DNA of 64,000 nt from Apibacter sp. B3706 (GCF_011082725.1 NZ_CP049715.1:868001-932000); one strand, 5' to 3'; counted from the stretch's first letter, positions 16,264-25,860 are shown. Translations and numbers: made by a program. Notes: generated by a model from the letters alone, not told the origin.

Positions 16264-16392
16264 GCTAAAAAGAAAGTTATTTTTGAATTAAACAGTATCT
16301 ATCACTTAATTTTAGTCATCCGGAAAAAATAAAGAAACGGTTAAAATAGAGGAATAGATAACTAAAACAAGTTTTATTAAAATAAAATTAAA

Positions 16393-16420
16393 AAAAGCCA
16401 TTCTGATTAGAATGGCTTTT
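16393..16420. terminator. Bidirectional terminator between DUF4197 gene and htpG
   Basis: AAAAGCCATTCT and AGAATGGCTTTT form a perfect 12-bp stem with a 4-nt loop, ending in A and T runs. It serves both convergent genes. Confidence 0.85.
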
Positions 16421-16440
16421 AATCTATCAAAGATTATTTT

Positions 16441-18324
16441 TTACTTTATCATTTCGTAACTTCTCTTAATAAAATCAGTAAGATCTTTACCTTTAAGTAT
16501 ATTTTGAGAAAGTTTAGCTAAGTCTAAAGCTTGTTTAATAATGGAAGCTTTTTCGTCTTTGTTTTCCTTCTTTAAGATTTCGGAAGCAATAGGATTATTG
16601 GTATTAACGACAAGATTATAAGATTCAGGGAAATTACCCATCATGCCGTACATTCCACCGCCCACTTGTTGCATATCTTTCATTCTTCTCATAAATTCCG
16701 GCTGAGTCAAAATAAAAGGAGCGTCATCCTTACTTAAATTTTCTAACGAAATAGTATACGTTTTAGAATCTACATTTTCCTCAATTTCTTTTTTAAGAGT
16801 TTCTTTTTCTTCATCGGTTAAAACAGATACGGTGTTTTCGTCCTTCTTGATAAGATTGTTAATATGATCTGCATCTACTCGTACAAAAGAAATATTTTCT
16901 TTAGAAGTTTCCAATTTTTGAATTAAATGAGGAACTATTGGAGAATCCAATAATAAAACTTCATAACCTTTTTGTTTAGCCGTTTGAATGTATTGATCTT
17001 GCTCATCTAAATTGGTAGCATATAAGATCACTAATTTACCATCTTTGTCGGTTTGGTGATCTTTAATCTTATCTTTTAACTCGTCGAACGTATAATATAC
17101 ATGATCTACCGTAGGATAAAGCGCGAATTTATCTGATTTTTCATAGAATTTTTCTTCGGAAATCATTCCGTATTCTATTACTATTTTAATATCATTCCAT
17201 TTCTTTTCAAAATCCTCGCGGTTTTCATTAATTAAAGAAACCATCTTATCAGCCACTTTTTTGGTGATGTAAGAAGAAATTTTCTTAACAGCGCCGTCAG
17301 CTTGTAAATAAGAACGAGAAACGTTTAACGGAATATCGGGAGAATCAATAACCCCTCTCAATAACATTAAGAAATCGGGAACGATGCCTTTAACCTCATC
17401 GGTAACAAAAACTTGATTTTGATATAATTGGATTTTGTCTTTATCTAAATTCAGGTTATTGGCTAATTTAGGAAAAAATAAAATTCCGGTTAAATGAAAC
17501 GGATAATCTACATTCAAATGAATGTAAAATAAAGGTTCATCAAATTGCATCGGATACAGCTCATGGTAAAATGCTTTGTAATCCTCATCTTTCAATTCAG
17601 AAGGAGACTTTGTCCATGCCGGATTAGGATTATTGATGATATCATCAACGATTACTTTTTCAGGTTTGGCATCTTTATCAGTACCCTCAGGTAGCGGTAA
17701 CATTTCTTCCTTAGTTCCGAATTTTATCGGAATAGGCATGAATCGATTGTATTTTAACAGTAGTTCGCGAATTTTGTATTCTTCTAAAAATTCAGAAGAA
17801 TCTTCGGCAATGTGTAAAATAATTTCAGTACCGCGATCTTTTTTATCTGCAGGACCTAAATCGAATTGAGGACTTCCGTCGCAAACCCATTGCACGGCCG
17901 GAGCATCTGTATAAGATTTAGTTATGATTTCCACTTTATCGGCAACCATAAAAGCAGAATAGAAGCCTAAACCGAAATGACCTATAATACCTTCTTTTTC
18001 AGCATCTTTGTGTTTAGAAATAAAGTCTTCAGCTCCGGAAAACGCTACTTCATTAATATATTTTTGTACTTCTTCTTCTGTCATACCGATCCCTTGATCG
18101 ATAATATGAAGGGTTTTATCTTCTTTGTTTATTTTAATTTCAATAATTGGACTGCCGTATTCAACGTTAGCTTCTCCAATATTCGATAAATGTTTAAGTT
18201 TTAATGTAGCATCGGTAGCATTAGATACCAGCTCACGTAAAAATATTTCGTGATCGTTATATAAAAACTTTTTAATCAGTGGAAAAATATTTTCAACCGA
18301 TACATTAATATTTCCTTTTGCCAT
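16441..18324 (-). CDS. htpG: Molecular chaperone HtpG (Hsp90)
   Basis: A 627-aa protein. The N-terminal GHKL ATPase shows FLRELVSNATDAT (23-35), DQGIGMTEEEV and GHFGLGFYSAFMV; the middle domain shows the conserved GVIDSPDIPLNVSRSYLQ. The C-terminal dimerisation region follows. It is an ATP-driven cytosolic chaperone. A TACCTTTG box on the minus strand about 95 bp upstream is the probable promoter; no CIRCE-like element was seen. Confidence 0.96.
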   Translation of the reverse strand: MAKGNINVSVENIFPLIKKFLYNDHEIFLRELVSNATDATLKLKHLSNIGEANVEYGSPIIEIKINKEDKTLHIIDQGIGMTEEEVQKYINEVAFSGAEDFISKHKDAEKEGIIGHFGLGFYSAFMVADKVEIITKSYTDAPAVQWVCDGSPQFDLGPADKKDRGTEIILHIAEDSSEFLEEYKIRELLLKYNRFMPIPIKFGTKEEMLPLPEGTDKDAKPEKVIVDDIINNPNPAWTKSPSELKDEDYKAFYHELYPMQFDEPLFYIHLNVDYPFHLTGILFFPKLANNLNLDKDKIQLYQNQVFVTDEVKGIVPDFLMLLRGVIDSPDIPLNVSRSYLQADGAVKKISSYITKKVADKMVSLINENREDFEKKWNDIKIVIEYGMISEEKFYEKSDKFALYPTVDHVYYTFDELKDKIKDHQTDKDGKLVILYATNLDEQDQYIQTAKQKGYEVLLLDSPIVPHLIQKLETSKENISFVRVDADHINNLIKKDENTVSVLTDEEKETLKKEIEENVDSKTYTISLENLSKDDAPFILTQPEFMRRMKDMQQVGGGMYGMMGNFPESYNLVVNTNNPIASEILKKENKDEKASIIKQALDLAKLSQNILKGKDLTDFIKRSYEMIK

Positions 18325-18418
18325 ATATTTTTTTGTTTTTTACGATTAATTAATGAAAATTAATTTTCAAAAGTCAAAAAAAGTACCAATGAAAATCTTA
18401 TGACAAAATGACGGGAAA

Positions 18419-18426
18419 CAAAGGTA
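18419..18426 (-). promoter_or_regulatory. -7 box TACCTTTG for htpG
   Basis: Minus-strand TAnnTTTG about 95 bp upstream of the htpG ATG, implying a long 5' leader. Confidence 0.4.
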
Positions 18427-18604
18427 AAAGGCGCATTAGCATTAGATAATTTTTATTTCCATTTTTTAAAATAGCATTTACAATTGAAATTATTACATAC
18501 TATCCAATTTTTATTTTCTAAAATAAGATAAATTTATTTTAATTTTTTATCTTTAATAGTTTAAATTAAAAATTATTACAAACTTAATTTTAAGTGTAAA
18601 CAGA

Positions 18605-19051
18605 ATGATAAGAAGAGCAGTTAAAGGAGATTGTAAAAGATTAATGGAATTAGTACATGAATTAGCCGATTTTGAAAAAGCACCGGATGAAGTTACCGTA
18701 AATCTATCCCATTTTGAAGAAAGCGGATTTGGAGATCATCCCGTTTGGTGGGCGTTGGTCGCTGAAGATGAGAAATCTAAAACCATTATAGGTTTTGCTT
18801 TATACTATGTGCGATATTCGACATGGAAGGGGCAACGCCTGTATCTTGAAGATCTTTATGTATGCCCCTATTGGAGAGGAAAAGGAATAGGAAGTCAACT
18901 TTTTGAGGCTGTAATTAGGGAAACTAAAGATCAACAATTAAACGGGATGGTATGGCAGGTATTGGAATGGAACGAAACGGCAATAGAATTTTATAAAAAG
19001 TATAATGCAAAATTTGATGCAGAATGGATCAATTGCAGTATCGATTTATAG
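18605..19051 (+). CDS. GNAT family N-acetyltransferase, diamine acetyltransferase-like
   Basis: A 148-aa acetyltransferase. The acetyl-CoA loop is YWRGKGIGSQLF (94-105), preceded by LYLEDLYVCP. The order of motifs (YYVRYSTWKGQRLYLEDLYV) resembles the spermidine/spermine and thialysine N-acetyltransferase group, so a small amine is a likely substrate. It is a single gene with gaps on both sides. Confidence 0.82.
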   Translation: MIRRAVKGDCKRLMELVHELADFEKAPDEVTVNLSHFEESGFGDHPVWWALVAEDEKSKTIIGFALYYVRYSTWKGQRLYLEDLYVCPYWRGKGIGSQLFEAVIRETKDQQLNGMVWQVLEWNETAIEFYKKYNAKFDAEWINCSIDL

Positions 19052-19384
19052 TCTCAAGCATTTAAAAAATATATCAAAGGGTTTATTTTATACAGCAAAG
19101 TAGATAATTTACATTTTTTTGTGTTGAATCTTTAGTTTTAGTTGTGATTTGGTAAAAAATCATTGTTAATTTAGGAATAGATTTATCGAAAATGTAAGAT
19201 TTTAACAGATATATATCATTAAAAAAACAGTTATTTTTCGAATTTCATTATATTTGTAAAATTTATTAAATTTCGTATAAAATAAGATAAATTTTATCTG
19301 AAATTATGTATTATTTGAAAATGGAGCAAAAATAATTACAATTTTTTATACTAATACTAAATTACTAACTGTAAAGAATTAATT
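19052..19384 (+). other. Intergenic region before the amino-acid permease
   Basis: 333 bp, AT-rich, no open frame of note. It contains the -7 box at 19249-19256, which would give the permease mRNA a leader of about 120 nt; no conserved riboswitch fold was recognised. Confidence 0.5.
19249..19256 (+). promoter_or_regulatory. -7 box TATATTTG, permease promoter candidate
   Basis: Matches TAnnTTTG 129 bp before the TTG start at 19385. Confidence 0.4.
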
Positions 19385-20866
19385 TTGAAGAATTTAAAGT
19401 CTGATAGAACAAAGAAAGAATTAAAAAGAGGATTATCTAATCGACATATACAACTTATCGCTTTAGGCGGCTCCATAGGTACCGGATTATTTTTAGGAAT
19501 CGGACCGGCTGCTGTCATGGCAGGACCATCCGTTATTTTAGGTTATACCATTGCCGGATTTATAGCATTTATGATTATGAGGCAACTGGGAGAAATGGTA
19601 GTTGAAGAACCGGTATCGGGAAGTTTTAGTCATTTTGCCAACAAATACTGGGGACCTTTTGCAGGTTTTGCTTCCGGTTGGAACTATTGGTTGTTATACA
19701 CGTTAGTAAGCATGACGGAATTAACCGCCATAGGAACCTATGTACATTTTTGGTGGCCGGAAATTCCATTATGGGTATCGAGTTTATTCTTTTTTGTGGT
19801 TATTAATTTAATTAACCTGGCTAATGTAAAGATTTACGGAGAAGCAGAATTTTGGTTTTCAATCATAAAAGTTATTGCAATCATAGCTATGATTGTTTTT
19901 GGAAGCTATCTTTTGATAAGCGGTTCGGGAGTCCCTAAAGCATCCATAACTAATTTATGGAACGACGGTGGATTTTTTCCTAAGGGCTTATTTAATTCAG
20001 ATGGAACAGGAGGTTATCAAGGGTTACTTGCCGCAATGGCTTTCATTATGTTTTCTTTCGGAGGGTTGGAGCTGATCGGGATCACTGCTTCTGAAGCAGA
20101 AAATCCTGAAGTAACTATCCCTAAAGCGACGAATCAGGTAATATACAGAATCCTTATTTTTTATACCGGAGCTTTACTGATCTTATTTTCACTTTCTCCG
20201 TGGAGAGAAATAACAACCGGAAGCAGTCCGTTTGTAACCGTTTTTGATACCCTTAACGGTTTTAGTTTTACATTATTAGGTCATACTTTTTATTTTACAA
20301 GCATCATTGCAAATGTTCTGAATGTGGTGGTTTTAACTGCAGCCCTATCTGTTTATAATAGCAGCGTGTACAGTAACAGTAGGATGTTATATGGTTTGTC
20401 CGTTCAAGGAAATGCTCCTAAATTTTTATCGAAACTGAATGCCAATCATGTACCGGTAATGGCCATATTGGTTTCCGCCTTATTTGCTGCTGTTTGTGTT
20501 ATTGTAAACAAAGTAATGCCGAAAGAAGCTCTCAATTATTTAATGTCGTTAGTAGTTTCTTCTCTAATCATCAATTGGATAATCATCAGTTTAACCCATT
20601 TTTATTTTAAAAGAAGTAAAAATAAAGAAGGAGTGTTTAAAACTAAATTTCCTTCTTTATGGTTTCCGCTGGGAAATATTATTTGTTTGATATTCTTAGT
20701 TGGAATTTTACCCATTATGTGGTTTACCGGTATGGAATTATCTATTGAGCTGATTCCTGTATGGTTGTTTGTTCTGTATTTCTGCTATAGATTTCCTAAA
20801 TATAAATGGATTTTATTAATTATATTTTTAGCCTATTTTCTCTGGAGAATTTACAGCATAATTTAG
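19385..20866 (+). CDS. Amino-acid permease (APC family, AAT group)
   Basis: A 493-aa transporter with 12 predicted membrane spans. The start is TTG; no ATG lies between it and the family motif RGLSNRHIQLIALGGSIGTG (15-34), and the length before that motif fits homologues. GEMVVEEPVSGSFSHFANKY and GFASGWNYWLLYTLV are typical of AroP/LysP/GabP-type proton symporters. It imports an amino acid across the inner membrane; which one is not decidable here. It is convergent with the nucleoside phosphorylase gene. Confidence 0.9.
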   Translation: MKNLKSDRTKKELKRGLSNRHIQLIALGGSIGTGLFLGIGPAAVMAGPSVILGYTIAGFIAFMIMRQLGEMVVEEPVSGSFSHFANKYWGPFAGFASGWNYWLLYTLVSMTELTAIGTYVHFWWPEIPLWVSSLFFFVVINLINLANVKIYGEAEFWFSIIKVIAIIAMIVFGSYLLISGSGVPKASITNLWNDGGFFPKGLFNSDGTGGYQGLLAAMAFIMFSFGGLELIGITASEAENPEVTIPKATNQVIYRILIFYTGALLILFSLSPWREITTGSSPFVTVFDTLNGFSFTLLGHTFYFTSIIANVLNVVVLTAALSVYNSSVYSNSRMLYGLSVQGNAPKFLSKLNANHVPVMAILVSALFAAVCVIVNKVMPKEALNYLMSLVVSSLIINWIIISLTHFYFKRSKNKEGVFKTKFPSLWFPLGNIICLIFLVGILPIMWFTGMELSIELIPVWLFVLYFCYRFPKYKWILLIIFLAYFLWRIYSII

Positions 20867-20937
20867 TGGGTTATTATATTTTCAACCATACAATGATTAA
20901 GAAAATAGATTTGGGTTCTAATTAATTTAAAAAAAAA

Positions 20938-21825
20938 TTAATTAGAACTTGTAAGCTTTTCTAAAGCATATTGTATCATTTTATCTATAGAGGAATACGG
21001 ATCTTTACTAAAAGTACCTGCATAACGGTTAGCTACAATAGTGTTTAATGATAAAGCACGATGACCCATCAATTGAGATAAACCGTAAATGGCTGATGTT
21101 TCCATTTCAAAATTGGTAATTCTGTGATTTTTATATTCGAATCGATTAAGTTTTTCGTTCATCTTTTCATCATCTAAGTCCAAACGTAAAATTCTTCCCT
21201 GAGGACCGTAAAAACCAATAGCGGTTGCAGTGATGCCGGCTCTGACGGCTGAATTTTCACACATAAGGTCCAGTAATTCTTGAGAGCCGTCTACAACATA
21301 AGGAGCTGCTCTTTTTTTATTCCAGTTGGTTTGCGATGTAAACGCTTCTGCAATTTCATTGGTGTAAAAATTTTCAGTATTTGCGTAAAAGCTCATTAAA
21401 CCGTCAAATCCTAATCCTTTAGTTGAGGCAACCATCGTATCTACCGGAATATCGGACTGTAAAGAACCGGAGGTTCCTAATCGAACAAAAGTAAGTCGGG
21501 TAGGGATAGTTTTAATTTTCTTATTAATTAAGTCAATATTGGCAAGAGCATCCAACTCATTCAAAACGATATCAATATTATCGGTACCCATACCTGTGGA
21601 TATTACAGTAAGCCTTTTTCCGTTAAGTGTTCCCGTGTGAGTAACAATTTCTCGTTTTTGAGACGTAACTTCAATGGAATCGAAATATTGTGACACTTTA
21701 GGTACGCGTCCCGGATCACCAACCAGTATAATGGTATCTGCCAGCTCATCGGGTTTGATATTGCAATGATAAATACTCCCGTCGGGATTTAATACTAATT
21801 CTGAATTTGATAATTTAGAAGCCAT
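20938..21825 (-). CDS. Nucleoside phosphorylase (uridine phosphorylase-like)
   Basis: A 295-aa protein of the PNP/UDP phosphorylase family. VGDPGRV (36-42) is the phosphate-binding loop, ISTGMGTDN and RLGTSGSL are further conserved segments, and ITNFEMETSAIYGL carries the ribose/base-binding Glu. It would cleave a nucleoside with phosphate in salvage. The long N-terminus before the phosphate loop is usual for Bacteroidota members. A long inverted repeat (20915-20948) overlaps its stop codon and may be a weak terminator. Confidence 0.85.
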   Translation of the reverse strand: MASKLSNSELVLNPDGSIYHCNIKPDELADTIILVGDPGRVPKVSQYFDSIEVTSQKREIVTHTGTLNGKRLTVISTGMGTDNIDIVLNELDALANIDLINKKIKTIPTRLTFVRLGTSGSLQSDIPVDTMVASTKGLGFDGLMSFYANTENFYTNEIAEAFTSQTNWNKKRAAPYVVDGSQELLDLMCENSAVRAGITATAIGFYGPQGRILRLDLDDEKMNEKLNRFEYKNHRITNFEMETSAIYGLSQLMGHRALSLNTIVANRYAGTFSKDPYSSIDKMIQYALEKLTSSN

Positions 21826-21865
21826 AGTTTGTAAAGCTAATTTTTTTAAATTTGATATCTATATT

Positions 21866-22204
21866 TTATCCGCCCACTCGTTTTACGGAAAATCCTTTTT
21901 CTTTTAAAATATCCATTATTTTATCTCGATAATTTCCCTGAATAACAATAATTCCGTCTTTGGCAGATCCGCCCACACCTAATTGGGATTTTAGTTCTTT
22001 GGCAAGTTGTTTTAAATCTTCATCTGCTCCGTTATAATTTTCCAAGATAGTAACGGGCTTTCCATTTCTTCCTTTTTTTTCATATTTACAAATAATAGGG
22101 TCCTCCTGCATAAATAATTCTTTTTTAGGGGTGGAAGATGATTCTTCAGGTTCTTCAAATAGATGATTCGGAAATAGTTTCTTAAGCTGATCTTGCAAAT
22201 CCAT
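21866..22204 (-). CDS. SUI1/YciH-type translation initiation factor-like protein
   Basis: A 112-aa protein with an eIF1/SUI1 fold at about 35-112: NGKPVTILENYNGADED, then LAKELKSQLGVGGSAKDG (66-83) and IVIQGNYRDKI. The N-terminal 30 residues are a linker. Bacterial homologues (YciH) bind the small ribosomal subunit and are thought to modulate start-site choice. It lies upstream of the phosphorylase gene on the same strand with a 40-bp gap, so they may be co-transcribed. Confidence 0.88.
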   Translation of the reverse strand: MDLQDQLKKLFPNHLFEEPEESSSTPKKELFMQEDPIICKYEKKGRNGKPVTILENYNGADEDLKQLAKELKSQLGVGGSAKDGIIVIQGNYRDKIMDILKEKGFSVKRVGG

Positions 22205-22244
22205 GATATTGCTTTATATATACAATTACGAAATTAGTAATTTT

Positions 22245-22300
22245 TTATTGTAAGGAATTGATTTTACTTATCTATAGTTTGAAATTATTGTAAGGAATTG
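22245..22300. repeat. Pair of 16-bp direct repeats, 40 bp apart
   Basis: TTATTGTAAGGAATTG occurs at 22245-22260 and again, identical, at 22285-22300. They lie between the divergent starts of the YciH-like gene (22204, minus) and the acetyltransferase gene (22382, plus). The start-to-start spacing of 40 bp is close to four helical turns, as expected for two operators of one regulator; it could also be a chance local duplication. Confidence 0.6.
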
Positions 22301-22351
22301 TTTCAATTGATAAAAAATCTATACGATCGTGTATGAATAGTAATTTTAGTT

Positions 22352-22359
22352 TAATTTTG
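22352..22359 (+). promoter_or_regulatory. -7 box TAATTTTG for the acetyltransferase gene
   Basis: Matches TAnnTTTG; transcription would begin near 22366, about at the in-frame TTG (22367), which favours the ATG at 22382 as start. Confidence 0.55.
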
Positions 22360-22381
22360 AATTTAATTGAATTCAGGTAAA

Positions 22382-22894
22382 ATGCTAGAGATACGAAAAA
22401 TAAGTGAAAGAGATATAGAATCACTGGTTTATATAAGTTATAAAACGTTTGTTGAAACTTTTGGAAGTTCAAATACTCAAGAAAATATGGATCGTTATTT
22501 GGATGAACATGTAAATTCAGATCAATTGAAATCCGAGTTAGCTGATTCCAATTCTGAATTTTATTTTGCCGAAATCGATCAGAATCCTGTAGGTTATTTT
22601 AAAATTAATTTTGGAAAAGCTCAAACGGAAATTAAAAAAAATGAGGGAATGGAAATTGAACGGATATATGTTCTTAGGGATTTTCAAAAACAATTTATAG
22701 GACAACAATTATTTAATCAGGCCATTGCCATAGCTAAAGAAAGAAATTGCACTTATGTTTGGTTAGGAGTTTGGGTGAAAAACATTAAAGCCATAAAATT
22801 TTATCAGAAAAATGGACTCAAGGTTTTTGATACGCATTTTTTTGTATTAGGAGAAGATAAGCAAACGGATCTTATGATGAAATTGGAATTTTAA
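22382..22894 (+). CDS. GNAT family N-acetyltransferase
   Basis: A 170-aa protein. The acetyl-CoA region is RIYVLRDFQKQFIGQQLF (here Q-x-x-Q-x-F-I-G-Q-Q, a variant of the usual Q/R-x-x-G-x-G/A loop), followed by FYQKNGLKVFDTHFF. The start at 22382 is preferred to the TTG at 22367. Many relatives act on peptides or small amines; the substrate here is unknown. Two 16-bp repeats lie upstream. Confidence 0.78.
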   Translation: MLEIRKISERDIESLVYISYKTFVETFGSSNTQENMDRYLDEHVNSDQLKSELADSNSEFYFAEIDQNPVGYFKINFGKAQTEIKKNEGMEIERIYVLRDFQKQFIGQQLFNQAIAIAKERNCTYVWLGVWVKNIKAIKFYQKNGLKVFDTHFFVLGEDKQTDLMMKLEF

Positions 22895-22962
22895 TATACG
22901 TATTTGATCAATTATCATTTATTTAAAAATATTTTGAATTAAATACGTTGAAGCATATAAAC

Positions 22963-23000
22963 AAAAAAATACTATTTAAACATTAAATAGTATTTTTTTT
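22963..23000. terminator. Bidirectional terminator
   Basis: An A-run plus TACTATTTAA pairs with TTAAATAGTA plus a T-run. It separates the convergent acetyltransferase and nitroreductase genes. Confidence 0.75.
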
Positions 23001-23015
23001 AAACTTTTTATTCTA

Positions 23016-23615
23016 CTATATTGATTTTATAATCTTGTCCATTTCCAATCTGGATTTTGGAGTTTTAGAAGGTTGATTATTGTCATCCGGATTTCTATAT
23101 CCAATGGCTACAGCAAAAAGGGTTGTATAATCGTTGAGTTTCAATATTTCATTATATTTTTTAGGTTCAATTCCTTCCATAGGAGTACTGTCAATACCTA
23201 AGGCGGCACAGGCACTTAAAAAGAATCCTAAGGATAGATATACTTGTTTTTGAAACCAAGATTTTATTTCAAATTCTGATTGCGGTTTCAGTACTTGATT
23301 ATAATAAGCCATGCTGCCTTCAGGCAAATAATTAGGCATTTCCTCTTCAAATTTTTTGACATTATCCAGAGCAGTAAACACTATGATATGGCTGCTATCT
23401 TTTATTTTTTGTGAATTAAATTCAGAAGCTCCCGCTAATTCGTCTTTTAGTGACGAATCTGATATAAAATAGAATTTCCAAGGTTGGCTGTCGATGGAAG
23501 AGGGACTAAGCCTCAATATTTCTTTTAATTTTTGAATATTCTCTTCAGATACTTTTTTAGTGGGATCATATAATTTAGTAGTATACCTGGTTTTTGCTAA
23601 TTCCAAAAAATCCAT
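23016..23615 (-). CDS. Nitroreductase family protein (NAD(P)H-dependent, FMN)
   Basis: A 199-aa flavoenzyme. RYTTKLYDPTKKVSEENI near the start and LRLSPSSIDSQPWKFYFI (33-50) form the FMN-binding pattern, and the C-terminal half has the GIDSTPMEGIEPKKYNEIL segment typical of the NfsB/DrgA group. It would reduce nitroaromatics or quinones with NAD(P)H. It is a single gene closed by the terminator at 22963-23000. Confidence 0.88.
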   Translation of the reverse strand: MDFLELAKTRYTTKLYDPTKKVSEENIQKLKEILRLSPSSIDSQPWKFYFISDSSLKDELAGASEFNSQKIKDSSHIIVFTALDNVKKFEEEMPNYLPEGSMAYYNQVLKPQSEFEIKSWFQKQVYLSLGFFLSACAALGIDSTPMEGIEPKKYNEILKLNDYTTLFAVAIGYRNPDDNNQPSKTPKSRLEMDKIIKSI

Positions 23616-23761
23616 ATTTTCTTTTTTTAAAATTTAAATAATTATTTATTCTGTTACTAAGTTATGAAGATATGACGAATTAATAAAATTATAGGGTTAA
23701 TACTGAGATATTTTTTACTATTTATTTAAAATCTTACAATAACAAAAAATTTTATTTAGCA

Positions 23762-24808
23762 TTAGTTTAAATGCTTTTTAAAAAATCGTTCCAATGTATC
23801 AAAAGGTATGATTGTTACGTTATCATATAAATCCACATGAACAGCATTTGGAATTAGTAGTAATTCTTTAGGTTCTGCAGCCGATTGATAGGCATCTTCA
23901 CTGAAATATCGTGAATGTGCATTTTCTCCGGCAATTAATAATATCGGTCGGGGAGATATTTCTTTAATATAGGTTAAGATAGGCATATTCATAAAGGAGA
24001 GGGGATTGGTAGCATTCCAAGCTCCCGTTGAATTCAAAGACCGTTCATGAAATCCTCTGGGTGTACGATAGTAATCGTAATAATCTTTTACAAATTGCGG
24101 TTCATCGCCATTCAATTTCACAGGATTTAATTAAGGGCCTGCATGAAAAATGCCATCTTCTGCATCTTTCCATCGTTGCTCACTCAATTGCTTTAAAATG
24201 TTGGTTCGTTCTTCTAAAGTCATTTTATCAAAATATCCTTTGGACATCACCCGGGACATATCATACATACTCGTTGTGGCAACAGCTTTTACTCTTTTGT
24301 CTACTGCCACAGCGTTTAGGGCAAATCCCGCCCATCCGCAAATACCAATAATTCCAATTTTATTTTTATCTACATTTTTTTGAATTCCCAGAAAATCAAC
24401 GGCTGCACTAAAATCTTCAGTATTAATATCAGGAGATGCTACATTGCGAGGTTCCCCGCCGCTTTCTCCTGTATAAGAAGGATCAAAAGCCAATACAATA
24501 AAACCTCTTTCTGCCATTTGATTGGCATACAATCCCGAAGCTTGTTCTTTAACTGCTCCAAAAGGTCCACACACAGCAAGGGCGGGTAGGGGTTTATTAG
24601 TGTGTTTTTTAGGGATATATAAGTCTCCGGTAAGAGTAATTCCGTAGCGATTTTTAAATGTAACTTTCTGTCTTGTTACCTTATCGCTTAACGTAAACGT
24701 GTAATGTTCGGTTTGTTTTGTCTGATTCATTTCTACTTGATGTTTATTTTGCTGACCTGCTGCCCAAATAACTAGGTTCATAGTCAGTAACAGGATTATT
24801 TTTTTCAT
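23762..24808 (-). pseudogene. Alpha/beta hydrolase interrupted by an in-frame stop
   Basis: Read on the minus strand this is one frame of 349 codons broken only by TAA at codon 226 (plus-strand 24131-24133). The N-terminal part has a signal peptide (hydrophobic 3-18), GDLYIPKK and the nucleophile-elbow-like segment GIIGICGWAGFALNA. After the stop the same frame runs on: LNPVKLNGDEPQF, YYRTPRGFHERS, ISPRPILLIAGENAHSRYF and NAVHVDLYD, which supplies the C-terminal catalytic region. Both halves belong to one exported hydrolase family of Bacteroidota (YcjY-like). No frameshift is needed to join them. A GTG at codon 230 could restart translation but that piece would lack the nucleophile region. 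Probably a recent loss of function. Confidence 0.85.
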
Positions 24809-24845
24809 TCGTTGAGGATTAATGGTATTAATAAAATCATTATTT

Positions 24846-24853
24846 CAAACCTA
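24846..24853 (-). promoter_or_regulatory. -7 box TAGGTTTG for the hydrolase gene
   Basis: Minus-strand TAnnTTTG 38 bp upstream of the hydrolase ATG. Confidence 0.5.
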
Positions 24854-25151
24854 TTAATGATATAAGTGTATAGTTTGAATGATATTTATTTTTTTCAAGT
24901 AAAAATATAATGGGATTTCTTTTTTTATTTTGTTGTACGGATCATTTTAGTATTCTGTAAGGCTCAATTCTTTTTATTTGCCTTGAAATAAAAAATTCCT
25001 AAGAAATCATCAATATGCACGTTTTCTGAAATACGTTCAACTTAAACTTAAATTTGTAAAGTAACGAAACAAAAGTTAAAGAATTATAAAATTCATATTA
25101 TATCTAACTGTTTAAATTATGTTTATATTGGATAAAATATAAAAAATTTAT

Positions 25152-25159
25152 TACATTTG
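25152..25159 (+). promoter_or_regulatory. -7 box TACATTTG for the lipoprotein gene
   Basis: Matches TAnnTTTG, with TTG at 25128-25130 as possible -33 element, 21 bp before the box; ATG follows at 25181. Confidence 0.6.
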
Positions 25160-25180
25160 TAAATAAAAAAACATTTAATC

Positions 25181-25840
25181 ATGAAAAAGATCATTATTGC
25201 TTGCCTGGTATCAATTTTTCTGGTATCGTGTTCAAATCCTTTAAATAAAAAATTTGATCCCAAAACATTTGATACAGATTATGAAGCTATTTTAAAAAGT
25301 AAAAAACTAGATAAAGAAGATGAAGAATTACTTGCAGCAATGGCATTATTTGGAAATCGATCTTCAATAGGCAAAACATATAAGCAAATTTTAAAGGAAG
25401 CTAAAGAAAAAGAAAAAGAAAGAAAAGAATTAGCAGAAAAATCTGCAAGAGAAAAAGCAGAAAAGGAAGAAAAGATTAATAATGCAATAACTATTTCGTT
25501 TTATGATTATTATTTTAAACCTACAGATGTTGATCATTTATTTACCTCTTATCATGTTTTTAAATATGCTGTTCAAAATAAAACAGATAAAGAAATTGTT
25601 GGAGTTAAATTTACTTACACAATCTATAATACTTTAGGTGAAATGATTGGTTTATCTAATACGGTTAGTTTGACCGATAAAAGAATACCTCCCAAAGAAT
25701 CTATCCAAGCTGAAACCGATATTGCTAAAGGACGTAGTGAAAAAGAAAAAGATATTAATGAGTCCAATTTTCGAAATTTAAAATTTAAAATTACTATAGA
25801 AAAAATTGTTTTTGCCGATGGTACTCAATTAGAAAATTAA
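25181..25840 (+). CDS. Lipoprotein of unknown function
   Basis: A 219-aa protein with a lipobox (FLVSCSNP, Cys17). Residues 20-60 are polar, 60-100 form a Lys/Glu coiled coil, and 105-215 is a beta-rich domain with YAVQNKTDKEIVGVKFTY and IPPKESIQAE, resembling FxLYD-like immunoglobulin-type domains in exported proteins. It has its own promoter and a strong terminator. No specific function can be named. Confidence 0.75.
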   Translation: MKKIIIACLVSIFLVSCSNPLNKKFDPKTFDTDYEAILKSKKLDKEDEELLAAMALFGNRSSIGKTYKQILKEAKEKEKERKELAEKSAREKAEKEEKINNAITISFYDYYFKPTDVDHLFTSYHVFKYAVQNKTDKEIVGVKFTYTIYNTLGEMIGLSNTVSLTDKRIPPKESIQAETDIAKGRSEKEKDINESNFRNLKFKITIEKIVFADGTQLEN

Positions 25841-25860
25841 ACATATATTATCTAATGTTA

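Larger units (their letters stand above)
24809..25180. other. Intergenic region with two divergent promoters
   Basis: 372 bp between the broken hydrolase (minus) and a lipoprotein gene (plus). It holds a -7 box on each strand (24846-24853 and 25152-25159) and a weak inverted repeat near 24968-24997. No gene is seen. Confidence 0.55.

Noticed and set aside
20915-20948. Inverted repeat at the end of the nucleoside phosphorylase gene
   Set aside because: It overlaps the stop codon and consists almost wholly of A/T with no T run after it; too weak to call a terminator.
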